DNA of 64,000 nucleotides from SIG653 sp045577455 (GCA_045577455.1 JAZNIJ010000160.1:1-64000), one strand, 5' to 3'. Numbered from the stretch's first letter, positions 53,842 through 62,789 are shown. Translations and numbers: made by a program. The notes: generated by a model not told the origin, from the letters alone.

Positions 53842-55191
53842 ATGCTTTATAGGAAGATAGAATCATACATTCAAAACTATTTCAAAAAAGACAGCAACAA
53901 GGTTTTGGTAATAGACGGAGCTCGTCAGGTTGGGAAATCGTATATCATAAGAAAAGTAGGTATTGAGCTTTTTGAAAACTATATAGAGTTGAATTTTGTT
54001 GAAGATTTTCAAGGAGAGCAGCTTTTTAAGAATGTTAATTCTGCCAAAGATTTTTATTTCATTCTCAGCACTGTTTATGGCGATAAAATGAAGGACAAAG
54101 AAAATACCCTTATTTTCCTTGATGAAATTCAAGTATATCCTCAATTTATCACTCTACTTAAATTTTTAAAGCAAGATGACAAATATACCTATATTGCAAG
54201 CGGTTCATTACTTGGAGTTGCTCTTGCAAACACAAGCTCGCTTCCCGTTGGATTTATAGAGCTGAAAAGAATGTATCAGCTTGATTTTGAAGAATTTTTA
54301 TTTGCTAACGGATTTTCAAAAGAGGCAATTTCAATTCTTGAAAAAAAATTCATAGATAAAGAGACATTGGATGATGCAACCCATAATAAACTTCTTGACC
54401 TTTTTAAAAAATACTTAATAGTTGGTGGACTTCCGGACTGCGTTAATGAATTTATCAAAACCCGAAATGTTGCAAATATCAGAAAAATTCAGGAAGATAT
54501 TATTCGCTTTTACGGTGAGGATGCAAGCAAATACGATGTTGAAAAGAAGCTGAAAATCAAGAGAATATACGATATGCTCCCATCAGTAATGCAAAATACA
54601 AAAAAACGGATTGTTGCTAAAAGTATTGAGGAGACAAATGGAAAGAGATATTCAAATTATGCAGATGAATTTGATTATTTGATAAGTAGCGGTATTGCTC
54701 ATGATGTTAAAGCAATTTCAAACCCTGTTTTTCCGTTGCGTCAATCTGAGGACAAAAATTTATTGAAGCTGTATATGAATGATGTAGGGTTGCTTTCAGG
54801 ACTTTTGTTTCAGAATAATATTAAGCCAATTCTTGATACCGTTCCTTCTGTTAACCTTGGTTCACTTTATGAAACTGCGGTTGCAGGGCAGTTAAAAGCT
54901 TTAGGACATAAGCTCTTTTATTATGATAACAGAAAAAACGGTGAAGTTGATTTTTTAATTGATAATTATAACACCCTTTCCGTTGTTCCTGTTGAGGTTA
55001 AAAGTGGAAGGGATTATACAATTCACAGTGCTTTAACCCATTTTATAAATAATGAAAGCTATCCTGTAAGTGAAGGCGTTGTTTTGTCTAATGAGCAAAC
55101 AATAAGGACAAAGGGAAAAATAACATATTTACCAATATATTTCGTCATGTTTTTGAAACCGCAAGAAGCAGAGGAAGACATATTATTATAA
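53842..55191 (+). CDS. AAA ATPase/DUF4143, copy 4
   Basis: 449 residues, start at the ATG four bases after GGAGGG. Walker A DGARQVGKS, Walker B LIFLDEIQVYPQF, ASGSLLGVALA, C-terminal EVDFLIDNYNTLSVVPVEVKSG. More diverged than copies 2 and 3 but of the same architecture. Closed by a strong hairpin terminator. Confidence 0.87.
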   Translation: MLYRKIESYIQNYFKKDSNKVLVIDGARQVGKSYIIRKVGIELFENYIELNFVEDFQGEQLFKNVNSAKDFYFILSTVYGDKMKDKENTLIFLDEIQVYPQFITLLKFLKQDDKYTYIASGSLLGVALANTSSLPVGFIELKRMYQLDFEEFLFANGFSKEAISILEKKFIDKETLDDATHNKLLDLFKKYLIVGGLPDCVNEFIKTRNVANIRKIQEDIIRFYGEDASKYDVEKKLKIKRIYDMLPSVMQNTKKRIVAKSIEETNGKRYSNYADEFDYLISSGIAHDVKAISNPVFPLRQSEDKNLLKLYMNDVGLLSGLLFQNNIKPILDTVPSVNLGSLYETAVAGQLKALGHKLFYYDNRKNGEVDFLIDNYNTLSVVPVEVKSGRDYTIHSALTHFINNESYPVSEGVVLSNEQTIRTKGKITYLPIYFVMFLKPQEAEEDILL

Positions 55192-55208
55192 ATCGGTGTC
55201 ATATTAAA

Positions 55209-55253
55209 ATACCCTTAAAAGCCAGCAGAAAAGCTGATTTTTAAGGGTATTAT
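55209..55253. terminator. Bidirectional terminator
   Basis: ATACCCTTAAAA/TTTTAAGGGTAT with an inner AGC/GCT; T tract right and A tract left, between the ATPase and the convergent cyclophilin fusion. Confidence 0.8.
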
Positions 55254-55281
55254 TTATGGTTTTGGAAGCTAAAATTGAAAT

Positions 55282-56775
55282 TTATGCGTTGCTTGCATCT
55301 GTGCTTGTATTGTTGCTTGAATCGTTACTTGCATCGTTGCTTGTATCTGTGCTTGAAGTGTTGGTTGTATCTTCGCTTGTATCTGTGCTTACTTCTTCGC
55401 TTGTATTGTTGCTTGAATCGTTACTTGCATCGTTGCTTGTATCTGTGCTTACATCTGTGCCGGCTTCAACACATTCAATTTCAATTGATTCTATAATTGG
55501 CTGATTTGGGCGTGGAATAGTGCCGTTGCTATCTGTTGGAATTGCTTCTGTGCAAATCTTATCAACAATATCCATACCTTTAACAACATAACCAAATGCG
55601 GCATACTGTCCGTCTAAATGGGGGCTGTCTTTATGAACAATAAAGAACTGAGAGCTTCCGCTGTTATATGGAGTTGCACGAGCCATGGAAACAACACCTG
55701 CTTTATGTGAAAGTGGGTTTTCATGCCCATTCAGTTTGAATTCGCCAACAATATCTTTGTCAGCGCCACCTGTGCCGTTGCCAAGCGGGTCTCCGCCTTG
55801 CATCATAAATCCATCCATAATTCTGTGGAAAGTGAGTCCGTTATAAAAATCTTTTTCAGCAAGGTTAACAAAGTTGGAAACTGTAACAGGAGCATATTTC
55901 GGCTCTAACTTGATTCTGACTGTTCCGTGATTCTTTATGTTGATGTTTGCATAATAATCGTGGTTTTCAAGGAGCTTTTGGGGTGGCTCATAAAGCACAT
56001 TTTCGGAATCACTTCCTGATTGGTTGCCGTTGCCTGATGTTGATGATGTAAACTTAAACTTTGGCAAAAGGGCAAATCCAACTGCAACAATTACCGCAAC
56101 AATGCATAAAACGGAAGCAATGGTAAAAATAACCTTTTTCTTGTCGGTTGTTTTTGCAAAAGATGAAACCTTTTTGTCAACCGCAGAGTTTATACTCGAC
56201 GGAAAATCACTCGTTTCTGCTGTGGTTAAACGGAAAAAATCTTCAACGGTTTTACTGCTGTTTTGTTGCTTTAAAACTTTTTGGATGTTTTCTTCTTCTG
56301 CCTCAAAAGCTAATTCAATTGTTTTACGGTCTGTAACCAACGCTTTTGCAATCTGCTCCGATGAAAAATCGCAACATTTGTGGAGAACTAAAACAAATCT
56401 TTGAAACGAGGGAAGCATATTCAATACATTTAAAACAGTGTTATCTGTGCTTTCCGCAGAGTCTTCTCCTTCAGAAATTAAAAAGTTTCTGTTTGGGGGA
56501 ATACGAAACGCTTTGTTGTTTTTATTTAAAATTGATTTTTTGCAAAATTCACTTGCTTTGCAAATTGCAAGAAAAAGAAAATCTTCCTCGGTTTTAATTC
56601 CCTTTAAAACGCTTTCGAGAGCGTTTGAAAATGAATGTATCGTTGCATTTTCTGCAATTGTTTCGCTTCCCGAAAGTAAAAAAGAAATATTGTAAACATT
56701 CGCTTTATACTTTTCGTAAAGTTGAATTAACGCTTTCTTGTTTCCGCTTTTTGCTTTTTCTGAAATTGGAATCAT
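55282..56775 (-). CDS. Sigma-70-like domain fused through a membrane helix to an extracytoplasmic cyclophilin
   Basis: 497 residues. Residues 1-170 read like an ECF sigma factor: an sigma-2-like SGNKKALIQLYEKYKANVYN and an sigma-4-like LPSFQRFVLVLHKC...SEQIAKALVTDRKTIE. A membrane helix follows at about 213-238. Outside is a cyclophilin peptidyl-prolyl isomerase (NIKNHGTVRIKLEPKYAP, TFHRIMDGFMMQGGDPLGNG, SGSSQFFIVHKD) and a Ser/Thr/Asp/Asn-rich tail of about 55 residues. Intracellular domain therefore predicted cytoplasmic, isomerase outside. The sigma part may be inactive; this fusion is unusual. Confidence 0.8.
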   Translation of the reverse strand: MIPISEKAKSGNKKALIQLYEKYKANVYNISFLLSGSETIAENATIHSFSNALESVLKGIKTEEDFLFLAICKASEFCKKSILNKNNKAFRIPPNRNFLISEGEDSAESTDNTVLNVLNMLPSFQRFVLVLHKCCDFSSEQIAKALVTDRKTIELAFEAEEENIQKVLKQQNSSKTVEDFFRLTTAETSDFPSSINSAVDKKVSSFAKTTDKKKVIFTIASVLCIVAVIVAVGFALLPKFKFTSSTSGNGNQSGSDSENVLYEPPQKLLENHDYYANINIKNHGTVRIKLEPKYAPVTVSNFVNLAEKDFYNGLTFHRIMDGFMMQGGDPLGNGTGGADKDIVGEFKLNGHENPLSHKAGVVSMARATPYNSGSSQFFIVHKDSPHLDGQYAAFGYVVKGMDIVDKICTEAIPTDSNGTIPRPNQPIIESIEIECVEAGTDVSTDTSNDASNDSSNNTSEEVSTDTSEDTTNTSSTDTSNDASNDSSNNTSTDASNA

Positions 56776-57034
56776 AAGCTGTCCTTTCTATAAATCAATA
56801 TAATTTACTTTAACATAGAATAATATACCATATTAAAATGCAAATATAAAGAATATTTTTGAAAAAATTACAAACTTTTATCTGTATGCCTAAAAAATGT
56901 TGTTCTTAAAAAAAGAGTGAGATTTTTGCGGAATATATATTGACAAATAATGAAAAAAATGTATAATTTATAATATAGTGAGACATAGATTTTATGTTTC
57001 TCGCTGAAAAATGATGAAATGAGGAGAAAAATAT

Positions 57035-57805
57035 ATGACTTGTAGAAACTGTGGTTTTGAAGTTGCTGATGAATTGTCTTCTTGTCCAAGGTGTAATGCC
57101 CCTGTTAGCAGTCAACAACCAATTGGAGGTGCAGGAGAACAGTACCAAAATAACGAACAGTACCAAAATAACGGACAGCCCCAGAATGGTGGTGTTGTTA
57201 AGCCGGTAAAATCCAAAATGGCGATGATTTCCAGCATCTTGTTGGCATTCGTGTTTGGCTTTTCTATTGCAACAAATATTTTTACCTGTAAAATGGAAGC
57301 ATATATACCCGGCTACGAAAGTCTTGCCGAAGAACAAACAACAGAAAATTTTGGCGTCTTTGGGTTTTTTAACTTTGAAAAAGATATCAGAGAAGAAAAT
57401 AATGGTGAAGCAGTTATCTTAACTGGCCTTGAAGCTGAAAAATTTAACCTTTTCGCCGTGCTGTCTGTGGTACTTTGCTTGGGTGCAGGGCTTCTGATGG
57501 AAAAAGCAGGCAAAGAAAAGAAGAAAATGTTTGCCATTATTTCTTTGATTATGGGCGTTGTTGCCATTGCTTTGTTCTTTGTGCTTCCTTCCATTGCAGA
57601 GACAGCGTTTCCTGACACTGTAACTTTCCCCAATCAAAGCCCACTTGCGGTTCATTTCAATTATACTGCATCATTCTCAGCAATGGGAATACCTGTTATT
57701 ATTGCTCTTGTTGGCGGTTTGATTTTTGGTATTCTTTATATTGTTGAATTAACTAAGGAAGAAAATGCTTCAAACAACGATTTGAATAACAATTTAAACT
57801 ATTGA
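57035..57805 (+). CDS. Zinc-ribbon membrane protein
   Basis: 256 residues. N-terminal zinc ribbon (CRNCGFEVADELSSCPRCNAP), a Gln/Asn-rich linker, and three or four membrane helices (around 62-82, 136-155, 164-184, 218-240). Such zinc_ribbon_2 plus membrane proteins are frequent in Clostridia; function unknown. GAGGAG lies upstream. Divergent from the cyclophilin fusion. Confidence 0.7.
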   Translation: MTCRNCGFEVADELSSCPRCNAPVSSQQPIGGAGEQYQNNEQYQNNGQPQNGGVVKPVKSKMAMISSILLAFVFGFSIATNIFTCKMEAYIPGYESLAEEQTTENFGVFGFFNFEKDIREENNGEAVILTGLEAEKFNLFAVLSVVLCLGAGLLMEKAGKEKKKMFAIISLIMGVVAIALFFVLPSIAETAFPDTVTFPNQSPLAVHFNYTASFSAMGIPVIIALVGGLIFGILYIVELTKEENASNNDLNNNLNY

Positions 57806-57963
57806 TACATATAAGCTGTTGCAGATGTGAAAGCGTTTGCAACAGTTTTTACTATATATAAAATATACTTTTCCTGTTTTGAAAAATTTATTGACAACGA
57901 GAAAAAGATGTAATATAATAAAAACACTCGGGTATTCAAGAAAAATGTATAAAGGGGAATAAA

Positions 57964-58410
57964 ATGGCAAAAACAATAAGGGATTTGGGGAAAGACGAAA
58001 AGGCGTTTTTTCTTACGGGAATTGTGCTTTTGATTCTTACATTGATGGATGTAGTTAATATGGTTGTTGGTAATGTTAAAGCAACGCTTGAAGCGCAGAT
58101 AGAAGCAATGAATTTTACGGATGAACAGCTTGAGCTTGTTGACCTCGTAATTTGGATAGGAATATTTGCAATTATTATTTCGGTTCTGTTTCGCGTTCTC
58201 CTTGCTATTAAAGCAATACAGATAAGTAAAAAGCCAACTAAGGAGAGCTTGCATATAGTTATTGCCGTTATTTATCTTGTTATCAGCGTTTATACCCTTC
58301 TTGACGGGTTTTCCAACTCATCTGTTACCGATATATTAACTTCAATATCAAACACAGTAATTATTGCTTTTTATGTATTCATTGCAAATAAGGTTCGTGC
58401 TTCGGTGTAG
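57964..58410 (+). CDS. Hypothetical membrane protein, 148 aa
   Basis: Four predicted membrane helices (residues about 16-36, 58-80, 95-115, 120-142), charged loops. AAGGGGAA upstream of the ATG. No family recognised. A terminator follows at once. Confidence 0.7.
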   Translation: MAKTIRDLGKDEKAFFLTGIVLLILTLMDVVNMVVGNVKATLEAQIEAMNFTDEQLELVDLVIWIGIFAIIISVLFRVLLAIKAIQISKKPTKESLHIVIAVIYLVISVYTLLDGFSNSSVTDILTSISNTVIIAFYVFIANKVRASV

Positions 58411-58421
58411 AACATAATAAA

Positions 58422-58466
58422 AAAGAGCAGACAAATAGAGCTTTGTGCCTTGCAAGTCTGCTCTTT
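58422..58466 (+). terminator. Rho-independent terminator
   Basis: AAAGAGCAGAC/GTCTGCTCTTT perfect 11-bp stem, 23-base loop with a T-rich right end. Confidence 0.75.
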
Positions 58467-58642
58467 ATGTTTGCTATTATATCGTTTTTGCTTGCATCTC
58501 AAAATGATGGTCTTTTTGAGACCAACTAAAAATCGGAGTTGTTTTATAAATTAAAAAAAATTTTCCAAATGTAACAAAGTTACAGAAAACAGGGTTATTT
58601 GTGGATATAATAAAGGTACAGAAAACAAAGGAGGACAGAAAA

Positions 58643-58948
58643 ATGTCAGCAATAAATGTAACAAAAACAAATTTTGAAGAAATAATAAAAAGTGAAAAAC
58701 CCGTTTTGCTGGATTTCTACGCTTCTTGGTGTGGCCCTTGTAGAATGGTACTTCCTATAGTTGATGAAATTGCAAGGGAAAATCCACAATTCACTGTGGT
58801 TAAGGTTAATGTGGATGAACATCCACAGCTTGCAGAACAGTTTGATGTAATGAGTGTGCCAACACTTATTGTTATGAAAAACGGTCAAATCACAAACAGA
58901 GCAACGGGAGCAAGACCAAAGGCAAGAATACTTGAATTGCTTGCTTGA
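58643..58948 (+). CDS. trxA: Thioredoxin
   Basis: 101 residues with the WCGPC redox site (FYASWCGPCRMV) and cis-proline loop SVPTLIVMKNG. GGAGG lies before the ATG used here. Length and motifs are normal for thioredoxin; no neighbouring reductase in this window. Confidence 0.93.
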   Translation: MSAINVTKTNFEEIIKSEKPVLLDFYASWCGPCRMVLPIVDEIARENPQFTVVKVNVDEHPQLAEQFDVMSVPTLIVMKNGQITNRATGARPKARILELLA

Positions 58949-59010
58949 TAAGTTGTAAAGAAAGTATAGTATAAATTGGATATAACTTTGCATAATCCAA
59001 AAAAACAGAG

Positions 59011-59219
59011 TGCAAAGCGGATGCAACTCTGCAAAGCGGATGCAACTCTGTAAAGTGGATGCAACTCTGTAAAGCGGATACAACTCTGTAAAGTGGATGC
59101 AACTCTGCAAAGCGGATGCAACTCTGCAAAGCAGATGCAACTCTGTAAAGTGGATGCAACTCTGTAAATCAGATGCAACTCTGCAAAGCGGATGCAACTC
59201 TGCAAAGCGGATGCAACTC
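59011..59219. repeat. 19-bp tandem repeat (11 copies)
   Basis: Eleven near-identical units TGCAAAGCGGATGCAACTC with C/T and G/A changes at a few positions. As 19 is not a multiple of three, the array opens all three minus-strand frames, producing spurious proteins (RVASALQSC type). Variable-number repeat between thioredoxin and deoC. Confidence 0.95.
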
Positions 59220-59275
59220 TGCGTAAGCCAAATTAAACCAACAAATCTATTTTGAATAAAATTGCTTTGACAAAA

Positions 59276-59315
59276 AAGCATATCCCCTGTGCATTTTCGC
59301 ATAGGGGATATGCTT
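59276..59315. other. Strong 13-bp hairpin
   Basis: AAGCATATCCCCT and AGGGGATATGCTT pair perfectly around a 14-base loop. No T run directly after, so it may be a transcription boundary or an RNA element. A pair of TTGTCTATAGGGACACTT-like repeats follows. Confidence 0.6.
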
Positions 59316-59332
59316 ATGTAAATCTCTTTATA

Positions 59333-59402
59333 TTGTCTATAGGGACACTTGGGTTATTCGGATTACGATATACAAACTTGCTTTTTGTCTATAGGAACAC
59401 TT
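59333..59402. repeat. 18-bp direct repeats, 52 bases apart
   Basis: TTGTCTATAGGGACACTT (59333) and TTGTCTATAGGAACACTT (59385), one mismatch, just downstream of deoC. Confidence 0.75.
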
Positions 59403-59438
59403 TCCTCGATTTGTTGCCAACAACACCTATAACAAAAA

Positions 59439-60086
59439 TTATTTCTCTGCAGCAACAATTGCAACGCCTGCTGATGCGCCAATGCGGTTTGCACCTGCGT
59501 TAATCATAGCGATTGCAGTTTCGTAATCTCTTACACCGCCCGATGCTTTTATAAAGCTCTGGTCTCCAACTGTTGCTTTGATAAGTGCAATATCTTCAAC
59601 TGTTGCAGAACCCTTTGCAAAGCCGGTGCAGGTTTTAACAAAGTCTGCTTTTGCTTCAAGGCAGAGCTTGGAAACAGCAACTTTTTCAGAATCTTCAAGA
59701 AGTCCGGTTTCAATAATAACCTTTAATGTTTTATCACCAATTGCCTTTTTAACTGCCGCAATGTCAGAACGAACAAAGTCATAATCTCCGTCTTTCAGCT
59801 TGCCAATGTTGATAACCATATCAAATTCGTCGCAACCGTCTTTCAATGCTTCCATTGCTTCAAAAACTTTTGTTTCTGTTTTGTTTGCGCCCAAAGGAAA
59901 GCCGATAACTGTGCAGATTTTAACGCTTGTACCTTCAAGAAGTGCTTTTGCAGCAGCAACATTGCAAGGGTTAACGCAAACAGATGCAAAGGAATATTCT
60001 CTTGCTTCGTCGCAGAGCTTTTTAAGTTCTTCTGCTGTTGCGGTGGGTTTTAAAAGTGTATGGTCAATGTATGATGCTATTTTCAT
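59439..60086 (-). CDS. deoC: Deoxyribose-phosphate aldolase
   Basis: 215 residues. Starts IASYIDHTLLKPTATAEELK, VCVNPCNV, VIGFPLGANKTETK, DEFDMVINIG, the Schiff-base lysine in ADFVKTCTGFAKGSATV, and IKASGGVRDY: a complete class I DERA. It cleaves deoxyribose 5-phosphate to acetaldehyde and glyceraldehyde 3-phosphate. It follows ilvE on the same strand, with only a short repeat between. Confidence 0.95.
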   Translation of the reverse strand: MKIASYIDHTLLKPTATAEELKKLCDEAREYSFASVCVNPCNVAAAKALLEGTSVKICTVIGFPLGANKTETKVFEAMEALKDGCDEFDMVINIGKLKDGDYDFVRSDIAAVKKAIGDKTLKVIIETGLLEDSEKVAVSKLCLEAKADFVKTCTGFAKGSATVEDIALIKATVGDQSFIKASGGVRDYETAIAMINAGANRIGASAGVAIVAAEK

Positions 60087-60100
60087 GTTTTTACCTCTCT

Positions 60101-60135
60101 ATTCACTTATCACTTATCATTTATCACTTATCACT
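60101..60135. repeat. 7-bp repeats (reverse-strand GTGATAA)
   Basis: TCACTTATCACTTATCATTT, about five units, immediately after the ilvE stop; same family as at 30049 and 37147. Confidence 0.85.
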
Positions 60136-61156
60136 TAATTCTTACAATCCATCCTTCGGGAGCTTCTATTCTGCCCATCTGGATTCCTGTAAGAGTGTCA
60201 TAGAGCTTCTTTGTTATTGGGCCCATTTCGGTTTGGCTGTCTTTGAAAACAATTTCCTTGCCGTGGTCGTTAATTCTTCCAACAGGGGAGATAACTGCTG
60301 CTGTCCCGCAGAGACCACATTCAACAAAGTCAGAAAGTTCTTCTTTGTAAATTTCTCTTTCTTCTGTTTCAAGTCCAAGATAATCTTTGGCAACTGCAAG
60401 AAGTGAGCGTCTTGTGATTGAAGGGAGAATAGTTTCGGATTTAGGAGTTACAACCTTACCGTCTTTTGTTATAAAGATAATGTTTGCTCCGCCTGTTTCT
60501 TCAATCTTTGTTTTTGTTGCAGCATCGAGATAAAGGTTTTCGTCAAACCCTAAATCGTGTGCTTCAACAATGTTGTATAAGCTCATTGCATAGTTAAGAC
60601 CTGCTTTGATATGACCTGTTCCCTTTGGAGCTGCTCTGTCAAGGTCAGAAAGACGGATGTTAAGAGGACGAACACCACCCTTGAAATATGGGCCAACAGG
60701 TGTTGCAAACATTCTGAACTGGTATTCCTCTGCCGGCTTAACACCAATAACAGGACTGCTTCCAAACATATATGGTCTCAGGTAAAGAGTTGCTCCTGAG
60801 CCGTATGGAGGAACATAATCTTCGTTAGCAGCAACAACTTGTTTAACTGCATCAACAAACATTCCTTCCGGAAGTGTTGGTATACGGAGCTTGAGTGCAG
60901 AATCGTGAATTCTCTGTGCGTTAAGGTCGGGGCGGAATGTAACAATATGTCCGTCTTCGGTTGTGTATGCCTTCAAGCCCTCAAAACAAGTCTGAGCGTA
61001 TTGAAGTACACCTGCACATTCGCTGATAACAACATTTGCATCTTCTGTAAGGCATCCGTTGTCCCATTCTCCGTTTTTATAGTTGGCAACAAATCTTTTT
61101 GCGGTTTTGATATATCCAAACCCAAGGTTGCCCCAATCAATGTTTTGCTTTGCCAT
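60131..61156 (-). CDS. ilvE: Branched-chain amino acid aminotransferase
   Basis: 341 residues, fold-type IV PLP enzyme: YAQTCFEGLKAY, LYLRPYMFGS, PYFKGGVRPLNI, the PLP lysine region KAGLNYA (TGHIKAGLNYAMS), NIIFITKDGKVVTP and GTAAVISPVGRI. Complete. Catalyses the last step of Leu, Ile and Val synthesis. Likely transcribed with deoC. Confidence 0.94.
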   Translation of the reverse strand: MAKQNIDWGNLGFGYIKTAKRFVANYKNGEWDNGCLTEDANVVISECAGVLQYAQTCFEGLKAYTTEDGHIVTFRPDLNAQRIHDSALKLRIPTLPEGMFVDAVKQVVAANEDYVPPYGSGATLYLRPYMFGSSPVIGVKPAEEYQFRMFATPVGPYFKGGVRPLNIRLSDLDRAAPKGTGHIKAGLNYAMSLYNIVEAHDLGFDENLYLDAATKTKIEETGGANIIFITKDGKVVTPKSETILPSITRRSLLAVAKDYLGLETEEREIYKEELSDFVECGLCGTAAVISPVGRINDHGKEIVFKDSQTEMGPITKKLYDTLTGIQMGRIEAPEGWIVRIK

Positions 61157-61461
61157 ATTTTTTCCTCCAAGCGTATAAATTGAAAATTGATAATTGAAAG
61201 TTGAAAAATTCAGAAATGTTGCGATAAGTAAAACATTTCTGCAATTTACATCTATTATACCACTTTATTTTTCAGTATGCAATATATTTTTTGATATTTT
61301 TAAAGAAAAATTGATTTTTTTCTCCTTTTTTGTTCAATTAAGTTGGTATTAAAGGGTAAAATTAAATATGCTCTTGAAATGTAACTTTAATTATAGTAAT
61401 ATAGTAAAAAACATAGTAATGTGGTGAAATTTTTAAAACCAAGATTAAAATGGAGTAAATT
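61157..61461. other. Intergenic region between divergent ilvE and pgeF
   Basis: AT-rich, 305 bases. Contains TTGAAAATTGATAATTGAAAG-like short repeats near the ilvE start and ATAGTAATATAGT/ACATAGTAATGTG repeats near 61400. Promoters for both genes should be here, but I cannot single them out with confidence. Confidence 0.4.
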
Positions 61462-62232
61462 ATGTTTATATATGAAAACGGAGTTTTTAAATCGTCATTG
61501 CTCATAGAGCAAAATGTTCCCCATGGATTCTCAACAAGGGCAGGGGGAATAAGCACAGCCGAAAACACAAAAACGATGAATGTGGGCTTTAATAGAGGAG
61601 ACGATGACGAAACAGTTATTGCCAATATTGAAATATTGAAAAAACTGTCGGGAGCAGAAAAAACAAAAACTGTTTATTTCCCTCAGATACATTCAAACAT
61701 CGTAAGGAGAATTGAAACTACATCATTCGCATCCCCCATAGAGCCGTGCGATGGTGCTATAACTAATCAGAAAGGTGTTTCTATTTTAGCAAGGATGGCA
61801 GATTGTACACCAATACTTTTTTACGGTAACGGTGTTGTTGCCGCTGTTCACGCTGGCTGGAGGGGGACTGTTTCCAGAATTTGTGAAAGTGCTGTTACCG
61901 CTTTTAATGAATACGGTGTTAAAAGCAGTGATATAACCGTTGCCATAGGTCATTGTATACATTCCTGTTGCTTTGAGGTTAAGGAAGATTTTGTTGAAGC
62001 TGTAACATCCCTTTGCGGAAGCGGTTTTGCAAACAGACATATTTGTAAAAATGATAAGGGATTGTTTGCAAATATGGTCTCTATGAATGTGGAAATTCTC
62101 AATGAATGTGGAGTTGCAAATATAGATGTTTCAAGCCATTGTACATCTTGTAACCCTTCTTTGTTTCATTCCCATAGAAAAACAAACGGAAACAGAGGAA
62201 CAATGGGCGCTTTGATTTCACTTCCTGAATGA
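61462..62232 (+). CDS. pgeF: Peptidoglycan editing factor / YfiH-LACC1-type laccase-domain protein
   Basis: 256 residues of the Cu-oxidase_4/YfiH family. Metal-site residues in VYFPQIHSN, RMADCTPILF (Cys), AAVHAGWRGT (His), and the signature GHCIHSCCFEV, CTSCNPSLFHSHRKTNGNRG. Members are described as peptidoglycan editing factor PgeF or purine nucleoside phosphorylase/polyphenol oxidase. Its last 12 codons are duplicated just after the stop. Confidence 0.9.
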   Translation: MFIYENGVFKSSLLIEQNVPHGFSTRAGGISTAENTKTMNVGFNRGDDDETVIANIEILKKLSGAEKTKTVYFPQIHSNIVRRIETTSFASPIEPCDGAITNQKGVSILARMADCTPILFYGNGVVAAVHAGWRGTVSRICESAVTAFNEYGVKSSDITVAIGHCIHSCCFEVKEDFVEAVTSLCGSGFANRHICKNDKGLFANMVSMNVEILNECGVANIDVSSHCTSCNPSLFHSHRKTNGNRGTMGALISLPE

Positions 62233-62270
62233 GTAACAATGGGCGCTTTGATTTCACTTTTTGAATAATG
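62199..62270 (+). repeat. 36-bp tandem duplication over the pgeF stop
   Basis: AACAATGGGCGCTTTGATTT and the following 16 bases are copied once more right after the stop codon, with few changes. The second copy stays in frame and ends in its own stop, so read-through would add VTMGALISLFE. Confidence 0.85.
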
Positions 62271-62283
62271 CAAATAATTGGAG

Positions 62284-62336
62284 AAATACGGATGCAGAAA
62301 TGTATCCGTGTTTTTGTACAATAAGGGAGATATTTT
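62284..62336. repeat. 53-bp direct repeat, left copy
   Basis: Starts AAATACGGATGCAGAAATG and contains the hairpin ACGGAT...ATCCGT with a T run; identical to 63121-63173. The two copies flank the XRE gene and a promoter without a gene. Confidence 0.9.
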
Positions 62337-62409
62337 TATAAATCAGAGAGCATTGCAGAATTCCACAAGGATTATTACGCTACAAAAATATATTGAATCC
62401 AATATATCT

Positions 62410-62449
62410 AAAGGACGGCAGCAAATTTGAGCAACCGTCCTTTTGATTT
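62410..62449 (+). terminator. Terminator at the 3' end of the XRE gene
   Basis: AAAGGACGG/CCGTCCTTT stem, T run on the plus strand; probably bidirectional. Confidence 0.75.
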
Positions 62450-62450
62450 T

Positions 62451-62789
62451 TTAATTTGTCTTATATTTTTCCATTTCAAGCAAAATCTTATAAAGCTGCT
62501 CTTGCTCCTCTTTGGATTTGGTAGAGATGAACTCATAGCAGGTAAGTGGAATGTTTTCTGCTTCATTCTCTTGACCGCCTAACTTTTCAAACAATTTTGA
62601 AAGAGTAATGCCAAGGGCGTTGGCTATTCGTTCTATGCTTTCAAGCGTTGCATTCTTTTCGCCTCGTTCAAGTTGCCCAATGTAGGTTGGATGACAACCC
62701 GAAAGCTCAGCTAACTTTTCCTGACTCAGCCCCTTTTGTGTTCTGTAGTTTCTGATGCGCTGTCCAACAGCTTTTGCGATATCGCTCAT
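62451..62789 (-). CDS. XRE-family transcriptional regulator (SinR-like)
   Basis: 112 residues. HTH LSQEKLAELSGCHPTYIGQLE followed by RGEKNATLESIERIANALGI; the C-terminal half (YEFISTKSKEEQEQLYKILL) is a helical multimerisation-like part. Similar to the XRE gene at 36002. Lies between two 53-bp direct repeats. An AT-rich region with an extended -10 promoter in the opposite direction lies upstream. Confidence 0.85.
   Translation of the reverse strand: MSDIAKAVGQRIRNYRTQKGLSQEKLAELSGCHPTYIGQLERGEKNATLESIERIANALGITLSKLFEKLGGQENEAENIPLTCYEFISTKSKEEQEQLYKILLEMEKYKTN

Noticed and set aside
55256..55504. Leu/Val-rich plus-strand frame opposite the cyclophilin tail
   Set aside because: Antisense translation of a Ser/Thr/Asp-rich repeat; the initial codons overlap the terminator.
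58646..59302. Minus-strand frames (218, 106 and 89 codons) over the 19-bp repeat
   Set aside because: They arise only because the repeat has no stop in the three minus frames; they overlap thioredoxin and have no start signals.
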